A DNA stretch of 64,000 nt from a bacterium. Its GTDB lineage: Bacteria > Bacillota > Bacilli > Lactobacillales > Streptococcaceae. Below are positions 29,751-37,866 of the stretch, one piece after another. The stretch spans positions 1 through 64,000 of the forward strand of contig CAJNCV010000003.1 of assembly GCA_905221385.1 (NCBI GenBank), read 5' to 3'. Position 1 is the stretch's first letter. Every line of letters starts with the position of its first letter. The notes beneath the pieces were generated by a model. The model saw only the letters and a list, made by a program, of their open reading frames with translations, was not told where the DNA came from and made no database searches. The translations under genes were made by a program, and so were the position numbers.

Positions 29751-30995
29751 TTAGTTGCTTGCACCAGAAGTAGCGTCTGCGTCACCACCGTGGCCCCCAG
29801 CGTCCCCTGAATCAGAAGCGCCAGAAGTAGCATCGGCGTCTCCATGACCTCCAGCAGCAGGGGCAAATGGTCCGCTACCACCTACCAAACGTTGACCAGT
29901 CTCTTTTAGGTACCAGTCAAGCCATGGTTGGAAGTTAAAGACGATTTCATTGATACCAGCGTATGACCCATCAGGATAGTACATAGCTTGGTAGTTGTGA
30001 GTGTTGATAACACCTGCAGGAGAACCTGGAACGATCGTACGGACGTATTCTTGGTTTCCGTTACGAAGTGTTCCGATAACCCACTCTACATTCTTCATAC
30101 GTGCTGGTGGAAGAGAACCATGAACAGTCGACATACGGTTACCTGATTGAGGTGGCACACGTTTGGCAAACATGGTGTCTGGATCTTGGTGAGCATTGTT
30201 GTAGTAGAGGAATTGGTTGTTGTCGTCAGCATATGTCAATTCAAATGGCATAGCTTTCAAGAACATATCGATTTGATTAACTGTCAGGATACCGTGGTCC
30301 AACTTGACATAGGTATCACCAGAAACAGCTCCAGTGATTGCGGCAACTTTTTCTACCCATTCAGGATCGTCAGGATCAACTTCTGTGATGGTTGTAGCAA
30401 TCGGTTTTCCACAATCCAAGTCTTCTGGTTCGATTGGTTTTGGTTTTTTCAATTTCGAAACGACTCCTACGTATTTTACAAAGTTATCTAAGCAAGTTTC
30501 AAGGAATTTAACAGTTCCTTCGTTGGTGATATTTCCGTTGTTATCAAAAGCTTCCTTAGCTTTACCAAGAAGGAATTCGTTACCTGGAAGCGTGTAGGCA
30601 TTAACACCTGGAGCGTCAAGGATTTTACGAAGGTGAACTTGGGCACGTGAAGTTCCTTGGTCGTAGTATGATGCTCCCACAATCATGACAGGTTTGTTTT
30701 CAAATGGATGAACTTCGTATGAAAGCCATTCAAGCACAGATTTGAGTGAAGCTGAGATAGTGTGGTTGTGCTCAGGAGTAGCGATAATAACACCATCAGC
30801 ACGCGTAATCTTGTTATACAAGAAACGCAATTGGAAGCTTTCGTCCCATTTTTCGTCTTGGTTAAACATTGGAACTTCGTCGATTTCAAGAACTTCTAAT
30901 TCAAATTTGAATTTAAAATTGCGACGGATAAATTCCAAGAGTTTGCGGTTATATGATTGATCGTAGTTTGATCCAACAAGTCCAACAAATTTCAT
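29751..30995 (-). CDS. NADPH-dependent FMN reductase with PAS-like domain and two flavinylation-like tail motifs
   Basis: A 414-residue cytosolic oxidoreductase. Residues 1-180 form a flavodoxin-like FMN_red domain (FVGLVGSNYDQSYNRKLLEF; ATPEHNHTISASLKSVLEWLS). Residues about 215-370 resemble the PAS_10 domain (VNQIDMFLKAMPFELTYADDNNQFLYY, then the HGSLPP region). The C-terminal tail is Gly/Asp/Ala-rich and holds two copies of D-A-T-S-G-A-S (residues 388-394 and 407-413, 19 residues apart). This matches the Dx(S/T)GA(S/T)-type target of ApbE flavin transferases. It is last in an operon with an apbE homologue. Covalent FMN attachment is inferred. The electron acceptor is unknown. Confidence 0.85.
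   Translation of the reverse strand: MKFVGLVGSNYDQSYNRKLLEFIRRNFKFKFELEVLEIDEVPMFNQDEKWDESFQLRFLYNKITRADGVIIATPEHNHTISASLKSVLEWLSYEVHPFENKPVMIVGASYYDQGTSRAQVHLRKILDAPGVNAYTLPGNEFLLGKAKEAFDNNGNITNEGTVKFLETCLDNFVKYVGVVSKLKKPKPIEPEDLDCGKPIATTITEVDPDDPEWVEKVAAITGAVSGDTYVKLDHGILTVNQIDMFLKAMPFELTYADDNNQFLYYNNAHQDPDTMFAKRVPPQSGNRMSTVHGSLPPARMKNVEWVIGTLRNGNQEYVRTIVPGSPAGVINTHNYQAMYYPDGSYAGINEIVFNFQPWLDWYLKETGQRLVGGSGPFAPAAGGHGDADATSGASDSGDAGGHGGDADATSGASN
29754..29852 (-). repeat. In-frame tandem repeat encoding the flavinylation-like motifs
   Basis: Two diverged copies of a roughly 57-bp unit encode GGHG(G)DADATSGAS. Copy two has one extra glycine codon, and the copies differ mainly at third positions, so the duplication is not recent. 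Confidence 0.75.
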
Positions 30996-31012
30996 TCTTT
31001 CGGTCTCCTATC

Positions 31013-31618
31013 TTACAAATTTTCCCAGTCGAATTCTTCAGCATCTTTGCGAAGCAATTCTTGCGCATTGCGCAATTTTTCAGTAATCTTCACGAAGATA
31101 CGGAAGTCATCAAAGATGGCATCCAATTTCTTGATGACATCAAGGTCAACCAAGTCACCACTTGGGTTAAATGCTTGAAGAGAGTGTGAGAGCAAGAATT
31201 CATCTGGTAGAACATTTGCCTTAATTTCAGGAGCGTTCAAGATTTGACGAAGTTGCAATTGGGCACGAGATGAACCAAGAGTACCATATGAAGCACCAGT
31301 GATCATGATTGGTTTGTTCAAAAGTGGGTAGATACCGTAAGATAGCCAAGCAAGAGCGCTCATTAAAACTGCTGGGATAGAGTGGTCGTACTCAGGAGTA
31401 CCGATAATCACACCATCAGCCTCTTCAATTTTAGCTGCAATTTCAAGAATTTCAGCGGGAAGAAGTTTATCTGCTGGTTTGTTGAAAACAGGGATGTCCT
31501 TGATTTCAACGAGTTCAATTTCAGCTTTATCAGCAAAGTGTTTTTGCATGTATTGGAGCAATTGGCGGTTTGTAGAACGTTTAGAGTTCGTTCCAACAAT
31601 GGCAATAAGTTTTAGCAT
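31013..31618 (-). CDS. NAD(P)H-dependent FMN reductase
   Basis: A 201-residue flavodoxin-like FMN reductase without the extra domains of its neighbour. The FMN phosphate-binding loop is GTNSKRSTNRQLLQYM (residues 9-24), and the flavin-binding TPEYDHSIPAVLMSALAWLSYG is near 75-100. It aligns by eye with the first 180 residues of the downstream 414-residue protein, so the two are probably paralogues. It begins 18 bp after the apbE-like gene and ends 17 bp before the large reductase. It may supply reduced FMN or partner the large protein. Confidence 0.9.
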   Translation of the reverse strand: MLKLIAIVGTNSKRSTNRQLLQYMQKHFADKAEIELVEIKDIPVFNKPADKLLPAEILEIAAKIEEADGVIIGTPEYDHSIPAVLMSALAWLSYGIYPLLNKPIMITGASYGTLGSSRAQLQLRQILNAPEIKANVLPDEFLLSHSLQAFNPSGDLVDLDVIKKLDAIFDDFRIFVKITEKLRNAQELLRKDAEEFDWENL

Positions 31619-31636
31619 GAGATTTCCTTTCTCTTT

Positions 31637-32566
31637 TTACATAATACAATTTTGAAGGCCTGAAGAACATGCAAGTCGTCCCTCTTTGTCGATGAGGATG
31701 GCTTCAATGCCATCTACACTTTCGACTTGCCAGAGGATAGAAGCGCTTCGTTCTCCGAAAAGGCGGGTTGTCCAAATCTCACCATCAACGGATTTATCAG
31801 AGACAATCGTTAGGCTAGCAAGATCGGTTTCGACAGGAAAGCCTGTCTCACTATCAAAGATATGGTGATAGTCTTTGCCATCTACTGTCAGGTGGCGTTC
31901 ATAGATACCTGAAGTGACAACGGATTTGTTAGAAGCAGGGATAGTTAGGAGATGATTGCCACGAGGATTTCGCGGATCTTGAATCCCAATCTGCCAGGCT
32001 TTCCCTTCTTTTGCTTGGTTATTCCCGATGGTGAGGATATTTCCTCCGAGATTGATCAAGGCAGAGGTGACACCGTGTTCTTTCAAATACTGGGCAACCT
32101 TATCTGCACTATAGCCCTTAGCTAAGCAACCTAAATCAAGCTTCATTCCTTTCTTCTCTAAAAAGACAGTAGAGCTAGTCGGATCCAACTTGATAAAATG
32201 CGGGTCAACTAGAGATAAGACAGCTTCGATTTCTTTAGAGTCTGGAAGCCGTGCATCTGCAAATCCGATTCGCCAGGTTTGAATCAAGGGGCCAATGCTG
32301 ATGTTTAGATGGCTAGAGGGAGCTAGGCTATGCTCAAGTCCAAGAGCAATCAGTTCAAACAGGTCAGGATGAACCCTAACAGGTGCGATTCCAGCCTGGT
32401 AGTTGATTTCCATCAGTTCGGATTCTTGACTGTTGGCGTTAAAGCGGTATTCGAGCTCCTTGAGCAAATCAAAGGCTCCTTGAAGTAGGCAATCAGCCTG
32501 TTCATCTACTAATGAAATCGTGATAGTTGTTCCCATTAGCCGTTCAGAACGTGAATGAAGAGACAA
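31637..32566 (-). CDS. ApbE-like FAD:protein FMN transferase, cytosolic type
   Basis: Transfers FMN from FAD to Ser/Thr of target proteins. Family motifs are MGTTITISLV near the N-terminus, KLDLGCLAKGYSADKVAQYL, ALINLGGNI, VVTSGIYER, HHIFDSETGFPV and the metal-site Asp in SVDGEIWTTRLFG. There is no signal peptide or lipobox, so it should act in the cytoplasm. I chose TTG 32566 because AAAGGAG lies 8 bp upstream; ATG 32599 (11 residues longer) has no ribosome site. The frame from the TTG gives 309 residues. It heads an operon with two FMN reductases, one carrying apparent target motifs. Older annotations call such genes thiamine biosynthesis proteins, which is not supported. Confidence 0.88.
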   Translation of the reverse strand: MSLHSRSERLMGTTITISLVDEQADCLLQGAFDLLKELEYRFNANSQESELMEINYQAGIAPVRVHPDLFELIALGLEHSLAPSSHLNISIGPLIQTWRIGFADARLPDSKEIEAVLSLVDPHFIKLDPTSSTVFLEKKGMKLDLGCLAKGYSADKVAQYLKEHGVTSALINLGGNILTIGNNQAKEGKAWQIGIQDPRNPRGNHLLTIPASNKSVVTSGIYERHLTVDGKDYHHIFDSETGFPVETDLASLTIVSDKSVDGEIWTTRLFGERSASILWQVESVDGIEAILIDKEGRLACSSGLQNCIM

Positions 32567-32656
32567 GCTACCAGCTCCTTTCTTTTCATAGGAAATCATT
32601 CAATATAAGTTGGTTAAAGAAAAATTAAACCCCTTACATTTTCTTTCCATGTAACT

Positions 32657-32685
32657 AGCATACCATAAAGTCAGCGTTTTCACAA
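32657..32685 (-). promoter_or_regulatory. Promoter and cre site of the apbE-FMN reductase operon
   Basis: On the minus strand TTGTGA (32685-32680), 17 bp, TATGCT (32662-32657) with TGG in front. The cre-like TGAAAACGCTGACT occupies 32682-32669, overlapping the -35 box and spacer. CcpA binding there would repress. Confidence 0.7.
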
Positions 32686-32806
32686 ATGGATTTTGACAAA
32701 AAGTCAAGAAATATGCTCAAAATTAGCATGAAAACGATAGAAAAATAAGGTTTGTTAATATTAAGTGTATTTTTTTCTGAAAAAAAGAGAATTCTGAGCA
32801 AACATC

Positions 32807-32835
32807 TTGTAAACGCTAACAGTAAATGATATACT
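32807..32835 (+). promoter_or_regulatory. nox promoter with cre site
   Basis: TTGTAA (32807-32812), 17 bp, TATACT (32830-32835) with TGA in front. TTGTAAACGCTAACA (32807-32821) is a full cre consensus match covering the -35 box. Confidence 0.8.
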
Positions 32836-32873
32836 AGAGAAGTAAATCAAAAATTAAAGGTAGGAATTTTTCT

Positions 32874-34253
32874 ATGAGTAAAATTGTTGTAGTTGGTGCT
32901 AACCACGCTGGTACAGCTTGTATTAATACGATGTTGGATAACTTTGGTCATGAGAACGAAATCGTAGTATTTGACCAAAACTCAAATATTTCATTCCTTG
33001 GTTGTGGAATGGCGCTTTGGATCGGGAAACAAATTGATGGCCCAGAAGGTCTCTTCTACTCTGATAAAGAAAAATTGGAAGCAAAAGGTGCTAAAATTTA
33101 CATGAACTCACCAGTTCTTTCAATTGACTACGATAACAAAGTTGTGACTGCTGAAGTTGAAGGTAAAGAACACAAAGAGTCTTATGACAAATTAATCTTT
33201 GCAACTGGTTCAACTCCAATCTTGCCTCCAATTCAAGGTGTAGAAATCGTTAAAGGTAACCGCGAATTCAAAGCAACACTTGAAAATGTTCAATTTGTTA
33301 AGTTGTACCAAAATGCAGAAGAAGTTATCGAAAAACTTGCTGACAAGAGCAAACACCTTGAGCGCATTGCCGTTGTTGGTGGTGGTTACATCGGTGTTGA
33401 GCTGGCTGAAGCTTTCGAACGTCTTGGAAAAGAAGTGGTGCTTGTTGATATCGTAGACACTGTTTTGAACGGCTACTATGACAAAGACTTCACCCAAATG
33501 ATGGCGAAGAACTTGGAAGACCACAACATCCGTTTGGCACTCGGTCAAACAGTAAAAGCTATTCAAGGTGATGGTAAAGTTGAACACTTGGTAACAGACA
33601 AAGAAACATTTGATGTGGATATGGTTGTTCTTGCAGTTGGTTTCCGTCCAAACACAGCTCTTGCTGACGGTAAGATTGAACTTTTCCGCAACGGTGCCTT
33701 CCTTGTAGACAAGAAACAAGAAACATCTATCCCAGGTGTATACGCTGTTGGTGACTGTGCAACTGTTTATGACAATGCTCGTAAAGACACTAGCTACATC
33801 GCGCTTGCTTCAAACGCTGTTCGTACTGGTATCGTTGGTGCTTACAATGCTTGTGGACATGAATTGGAAGGAATCGGTGTGCAAGGATCAAACGGTATTT
33901 CAATCTATGGTCTTCACATGGTTTCAACTGGTTTGACTCTTGAAAAAGCAAAAGCAGCAGGTTACAATGCAACTGAAACTGGCTTTAATGATCTTCAAAA
34001 ACCAGAATTTATGAAGCATGACAACCACGAAGTTGCCATCAAGATTGTCTTTGATAAAGACAGTCGCGAAATCCTTGGTGCACAAATGGTTTCACATGAT
34101 GCTGCAATTAGTATGGGAATCCACATGTTCTCACTTGCTATCCAAGAGCATGTGACAATTGACAAGTTGGCTTTAACAGATCTCTTCTTCTTGCCACACT
34201 TCAACAAACCATACAACTACATTACAATGGCTGCACTTACAGCTGAAAAATAA
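32874..34253 (+). CDS. nox: NADH oxidase, water-forming
   Basis: A 459-residue FAD enzyme that reduces O2 to water with NADH, regenerating NAD+ and removing oxygen. The N-terminal FAD-binding fold is [18 protein letters not shown]. The redox-active Cys44 in [11 protein letters not shown] is present, as needed for four-electron reduction. The NADH-binding [20 protein letters not shown] is near 160 and YAVGDCATV near 285. The C-terminal dimerisation domain is complete. It is divergent from the apbE operon and under a cre-containing promoter. AGGTAGG precedes the ATG. Confidence 0.95.
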   Translation: MSKIVVVGANHAGTACINTMLDNFGHENEIVVFDQNSNISFLGCGMALWIGKQIDGPEGLFYSDKEKLEAKGAKIYMNSPVLSIDYDNKVVTAEVEGKEHKESYDKLIFATGSTPILPPIQGVEIVKGNREFKATLENVQFVKLYQNAEEVIEKLADKSKHLERIAVVGGGYIGVELAEAFERLGKEVVLVDIVDTVLNGYYDKDFTQMMAKNLEDHNIRLALGQTVKAIQGDGKVEHLVTDKETFDVDMVVLAVGFRPNTALADGKIELFRNGAFLVDKKQETSIPGVYAVGDCATVYDNARKDTSYIALASNAVRTGIVGAYNACGHELEGIGVQGSNGISIYGLHMVSTGLTLEKAKAAGYNATETGFNDLQKPEFMKHDNHEVAIKIVFDKDSREILGAQMVSHDAAISMGIHMFSLAIQEHVTIDKLALTDLFFLPHFNKPYNYITMAALTAEK

Positions 34254-34278
34254 TAGAAATATTATTTGATATGAAAAC

Positions 34279-34310
34279 AAAAAAGTTGAGAAAAGATTCT
34301 CAACTTTTTT
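34279..34310. terminator. Bidirectional terminator
   Basis: Perfect 14-bp stem AAAAAAGTTGAGAA / TTCTCAACTTTTTT between convergent nox and the hemolysin III gene. Confidence 0.9.
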
Positions 34311-34956
34311 ACATGTAATACACAATGGCAATATACTGGAGTGCAGATGCAGCTAGGATAAAGAGATGCCAAATCATGTGGAAATAAGGTTTTTTCTTAG
34401 CGTAAAATCCAGCTCCAACTGTATAACAAAGTCCGCCAGTTACCATAAGACTCCAGAAAATTGGTGTCGTTTGACTAATGATGGCAGGAATGATAGCCAG
34501 AACCAACCAGCCCATAATCAGATAAAGAGCAAGGCTGAATTTCTCATTGACCTTTTTAGCAAAGATTTTATAGAGGATGCCAAAGATCGTTGTTCCCCAC
34601 TGAATAGCAATAATCAGATAGCCAAACCAGTTATTCATCAAGGTTAAGACGACTGGTGTATAAGATCCTGCGATAGCCACATAAATCATAGAATGGTCGA
34701 TGATTCGCAAGACGTATTTGTGGGTCGAACCATAGGCCATAGAGTGGTAAATGGTTGACGAGAGGAACATGAGAAAGAGACTGATAACAAAGATAGAAAC
34801 ACCAAAAGAGGATAAAAATCCATGTGCTTCATAACTATAGGTGGATGAAATAGGGAGTAGGATGAGCATGATAACGGCACCCACAGCATGGGTTACGCTA
34901 TTAGCAATTTCCTCTCCAAAACTGAGTTTTTTACTGAGCTTTAGACTGGTATTCAT
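34309..34956 (-). CDS. Hemolysin III / PAQR family membrane protein
   Basis: A 215-residue integral membrane protein with seven predicted spans of the HlyIII (YqfA) family. The metal-site motifs are visible: SxxxHxxxx as SSTIYHSMAYGS, HSMIYVAIAGSYTP and the C-terminal FHMIWHLFILAASALQY with the two histidines. Despite the name, haemolysis is not established; the fold suggests a zinc-dependent hydrolase, possibly acting on lipids. Its start overlaps the DUF1836 stop by 4 bp, so the two are translationally coupled. Confidence 0.88.
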   Translation of the reverse strand: MNTSLKLSKKLSFGEEIANSVTHAVGAVIMLILLPISSTYSYEAHGFLSSFGVSIFVISLFLMFLSSTIYHSMAYGSTHKYVLRIIDHSMIYVAIAGSYTPVVLTLMNNWFGYLIIAIQWGTTIFGILYKIFAKKVNEKFSLALYLIMGWLVLAIIPAIISQTTPIFWSLMVTGGLCYTVGAGFYAKKKPYFHMIWHLFILAASALQYIAIVYYM

Positions 34957-35399
34957 TGGGGTACCTCCTCTTCTTTGTTAAGGACTAAGGCTAGAGTTTG
35001 ATGATAGAGTTTAACCGTTTGACAGCTGGTTTGAATAATAGGATTTTCTGGATCAATCCCATGGTTCATATAGTCCACAAAAGCATCGTAGAGCTGGTCT
35101 GAACTAGCTTGACTTTGAAGAGTATTCAGTGTCTGAGCGATTTCTTGAATCGAAAAGACAGACTTGAGAGTAGTGATGGCAATCAAACGGGCAATTTGTT
35201 TGCGTTGGTATTTTTTCTTGTCTGGCTTTGTCAGGTAACCATGTTTGACATAGTTATTGACCATGGATGCTGTTAGCCCCTTGTCCTTATCTGGAGAGAT
35301 AGGGGCGCAGACTTGATTGACATAAAGTAAAACCTGATCCAGATAGAGGTCAATGTTTGGAATGTCTTCCCATTTTGGGTAGGAAAAGTTAGAATTCAT
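34953..35399 (-). CDS. DUF1836 family protein, possible regulator
   Basis: A 148-residue protein of the DUF1836 family. The N-terminal half contains a MerR-like helix-turn-helix-looking segment (GLTASMVNNYVKHGYLTKPDKKKYQRKQIARLIAIT), which makes DNA binding plausible. ATG 35399 follows AAAAAGGAG at 6 bp spacing. It heads an operon with the hemolysin III gene. A palindrome just downstream of the promoter could be its own operator. Function not known. Confidence 0.8.
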   Translation of the reverse strand: MNSNFSYPKWEDIPNIDLYLDQVLLYVNQVCAPISPDKDKGLTASMVNNYVKHGYLTKPDKKKYQRKQIARLIAITTLKSVFSIQEIAQTLNTLQSQASSDQLYDAFVDYMNHGIDPENPIIQTSCQTVKLYHQTLALVLNKEEEVPQ

Positions 35400-35414
35400 T
35401 TCCAACTCCTTTTT

Positions 35415-35462
35415 ATCTAGTTTTGATAACTAGATTATAAAATAATAAAAGACAAAAGTCAA
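35415..35462 (-). promoter_or_regulatory. DUF1836 operon promoter with palindromic operator candidate
   Basis: On the minus strand TTGACT (35462-35457), 17 bp, TATAAT (35439-35434). Immediately downstream ATCTAGTT (35415-35422) and AACTAGAT (35428-35435) form an 8-bp palindrome with a 5-bp spacer, overlapping the -10 box by two bases. Confidence 0.7.
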
Positions 35463-35473
35463 GTTTCAACTGC

Positions 35474-35502
35474 TTGTGGAAAGCTTTAAATTATGCTATG
35501 AT
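35474..35502 (+). promoter_or_regulatory. Promoter of the GNAT-ogt unit
   Basis: TTGTGG (35474-35479), 17 bp, TATGAT (35497-35502) with TGC in front. Confidence 0.6.
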
Positions 35503-35533
35503 GAGAGAAAACAGTTAGAAATGAGGGAAAAAG

Positions 35534-36028
35534 ATGGAGATTCGTTTAGCTTTTCCAAACGAAGTAGATGCGATTATGCAGGTGATGGAGGATGCCAAAA
35601 AGTGCTTAGCCAAGTCTGGTAGTGACCAGTGGCAAAATGGCTATCCAAATGCTGATATCATTATTGATGATATTATCTCAGGCCAAGCTTATGTGGCCTT
35701 GGAAGAGGGAGAACTGCTAGCCTATGCTGCTGTGACCAAGAGCCCAGAGAAAGCCTATGAAGCCATTTATGAAGGGAGTTGGCAGGGGGGAGAATCAGAA
35801 TATCTGGTCTTTCACCGTATCGCTGTGGCAGCAGATGTCCAAGGACAAGGTGTTGCTCAGACTTTCCTAGAAGGCTTGATTGAAGCTTTTGATTATCTAG
35901 ATTTTCGTTCAGATACGCATGTAGAAAACAAGGCCATGCAGCATATTTTTGAAAAGCTAGGCTTCCAACAGGTTGGTAAAGTTCCAGTTGATGGGGAACG
36001 TTTGGCCTATCAGAAATTAAAAAAATGA
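35534..36028 (+). CDS. GNAT family N-acetyltransferase
   Basis: A 164-residue acetyl-CoA-dependent acetyltransferase. The start (MEIRLAFPNEVDAIMQVMEDAK), the acetyl-CoA-binding loop HRIAVAADVQGQGVAQTFLEG near residue 95 and the closing IFEKLGFQQVGKVP are typical. Substrate unknown. The stop overlaps the ogt start (ATGA), so the two are coupled. GAGGGAAAAAG precedes the ATG. Confidence 0.85.
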   Translation: MEIRLAFPNEVDAIMQVMEDAKKCLAKSGSDQWQNGYPNADIIIDDIISGQAYVALEEGELLAYAAVTKSPEKAYEAIYEGSWQGGESEYLVFHRIAVAADVQGQGVAQTFLEGLIEAFDYLDFRSDTHVENKAMQHIFEKLGFQQVGKVPVDGERLAYQKLKK

Positions 36029-36540
36029 AGCAGAAAAAGTACGCAAAAATGCTCTACCCGTCGCCAATTGGAACCCTGTCCTTGGTTGCTGACGAGCAAT
36101 ATCTGTATGGAATTTGGGTACAGGACCAAACTCATTTTGAGAGGGGACTAGGGGATGAAACGATAGAAGAAGTTGCTAGCCATCCTGTATTAGAGCAAGT
36201 TATTTCCTATTTAGATACCTATTTCGAAGGCAGTGTTCAGGATCTATCTGACTTACCTTTGCCTCCCATTGGGACCGATTTTGAAAAGCGGGTCTGGGCT
36301 TACTTACAGGCCATTCCCTATGGTCAGACAGTGACTTACGGACAAATAGCTCAAGATCTGCAAGTGGCTTCTGCCCAAGCGATTGGCGGAGCAGTGGGAC
36401 GTAATCCTTGGTCTATCCTCGTACCCTGTCATCGTGTGCTGGGGTCAGGCAATCGTTTGACAGGCTATGCATCGGGAGTCGAAAAGAAAGCCTGGCTCTT
36501 GCAACATGAAGGTGCAGCATTTCAAGAAAATAAAAAATAG
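36025..36540 (+). CDS. ogt: Methylated-DNA--protein-cysteine S-methyltransferase
   Basis: A 171-residue suicide repair protein that removes O6-alkyl groups from guanine. The active-site PCHRV is present (near residue 136), preceded by the helix-turn-helix wing TVTYGQIAQDLQVASAQAIGGAVGRNPWSILV. The N-terminal Ada-like domain is complete. It is translationally coupled to the GNAT gene upstream. Confidence 0.93.
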   Translation: MKQKKYAKMLYPSPIGTLSLVADEQYLYGIWVQDQTHFERGLGDETIEEVASHPVLEQVISYLDTYFEGSVQDLSDLPLPPIGTDFEKRVWAYLQAIPYGQTVTYGQIAQDLQVASAQAIGGAVGRNPWSILVPCHRVLGSGNRLTGYASGVEKKAWLLQHEGAAFQENKK

Positions 36541-36552
36541 AAAGAAAAGAAG

Positions 36553-36909
36553 ATGTTAGAATTTATCGAATACCCAAAATGTTCAACTTGTAAGAAAGCA
36601 AAAAATGAATTGGATAAACTTGGACTGGAATACCAAGATGTCCACATCGTAGAAGAAACCCCGAGTGAAGATGTGATTTTGAAGTGGTTGGAAACTTCCG
36701 ATTTTGAAGTGAAACAATTTTTCAATACCAGCGGGATCAAATACCGTGAACTTGGCTTGAAAGATAAGGTTGGAAGCTTGTCAAAAAAAGAAGCAGCCAA
36801 GCTTCTAGCGAGTGATGGCATGTTATTGAAACGTCCAATTTTGGTGGTGAATGGTGCTGTTAAACAAATTGGCTATAGGAAAAACTATGAGGACTTAGGT
36901 TTGAGATAG
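36553..36909 (+). CDS. ArsC/Spx family thioredoxin-fold protein
   Basis: A 118-residue protein of the Spx/MgsR/ArsC-like family. The N-terminal redox motif CSTCKKAKNELDKLG has a C-x-x-C pair (Cys10, Cys13). RPILVVNG near residue 94 is the cis-proline loop. Spx paralogues bind RNA polymerase, while others are reductases; the sequence alone does not separate these. It lies 12 bp behind ogt, probably in the same stress-repair operon. Confidence 0.82.
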   Translation: MLEFIEYPKCSTCKKAKNELDKLGLEYQDVHIVEETPSEDVILKWLETSDFEVKQFFNTSGIKYRELGLKDKVGSLSKKEAAKLLASDGMLLKRPILVVNGAVKQIGYRKNYEDLGLR

Positions 36910-37000
36910 TTTTTATCTATCTCCTTGATAGGTAAAATATATAGCCTCCCTGTTTTAAAGTGTGATAAACTAGAAGATAGACAAAGTCTGAGCAGCCCGT

Positions 37001-37038
37001 AGCAAATAATTTGCTTGCGAGCAGAAGTATGATAGAAT
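37001..37038 (+). promoter_or_regulatory. Promoter with palindromes upstream of the second ABC pair
   Basis: TTGCTT (37011-37016), 16 bp, TAGAAT (37033-37038) with TGA in front. The perfect palindrome AGCAAAT-A-ATTTGCT (37001-37015) overlaps the -35 box, and ATGAT...ATCAT flanks the -10 box; both could be repressor sites. Confidence 0.6.
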
Positions 37039-37065
37039 GAATCATTATCAGGAGAGGATGTTTTT

Positions 37066-37866
37066 ATGACTGTTACAACATTTTTAGCATCAGATTGGTA
37101 CCAAAGTTTGATGCAACTCATTCCGGATGGTAAGCTCTTTAGTTTGCGTTCGGTCTTTGATGGAATTCCAAGGATTGTCCAACAACTGCCTACAACCTTG
37201 ATGTTGACGCTTGGAGGTGCACTCTTTGGTTTGCTACTTGCCCTGATTTTTGCCATTGTTAAGATCAATCGTGTTAGGATTTTATATCCCTTACAAGCCT
37301 TTTTCGTTAGCTTCTTAAAAGGTACCCCAATCCTAGTTCAACTTATGTTGACCTACTACGGAATTCCTTTGGTACTGAAAGCTATCAACCAACAATGGGG
37401 CACTGGTCTCAATATCAATGCGATTCCAGCGGCACTTTTTGCGATTGTGGCCTTTGCTTTTAATGAGGCGGCTTATGCAAGTGAAACGATTCGTGCGGCC
37501 ATCCTTTCTGTTAATCCAGGTGAAATTGAGGCGGCACGCAGTTTGGGTATGACGCGTGCTCAAGTTTATCGTCGTGTGATTATTCCAAATGCAGCGGTGG
37601 TAGCGACACCGACTTTGATTAACTCCCTTATCGGTTTGACTAAGGGAACTTCTCTAGCCTTTAGTGCGGGGGTTGTGGAAGTCTTTGCCCAGGCTCAGAT
37701 TTTGGGTGGAGCTGATTATCGCTATTTTGAACGCTTCATCTCCGTTGCCCTTGTTTATTGGGTCGTCAATATCGGAATTGAAAGCCTCGGTCGTTTCATC
37801 GAGAGAAAAATGGCTATTTCAGCGCCGGATACAGTATCTACAGATGTGAAAGGAGACCTTCGTTAA
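37066..37866 (+). CDS. Amino acid ABC transporter permease
   Basis: A 266-residue membrane permease of the HisM family, possibly a cystine or polar amino acid importer. A hydrophilic N-terminal stretch of about 40 residues precedes the first span. The EAA loop EIEAARSLGMTRAQVYRRVIIPNAA is intact. GGAGAGG precedes the ATG. It ends in TAATG, shared by one base with the ATPase gene. No binding-protein gene is adjacent. Substrate is not determinable here. Confidence 0.87.
   Translation: MTVTTFLASDWYQSLMQLIPDGKLFSLRSVFDGIPRIVQQLPTTLMLTLGGALFGLLLALIFAIVKINRVRILYPLQAFFVSFLKGTPILVQLMLTYYGIPLVLKAINQQWGTGLNINAIPAALFAIVAFAFNEAAYASETIRAAILSVNPGEIEAARSLGMTRAQVYRRVIIPNAAVVATPTLINSLIGLTKGTSLAFSAGVVEVFAQAQILGGADYRYFERFISVALVYWVVNIGIESLGRFIERKMAISAPDTVSTDVKGDLR

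Noticed and set aside
33210..33719. 169-codon minus-strand frame inside nox
   Set aside because: Low-quality composition and no start signal; nox is certain.
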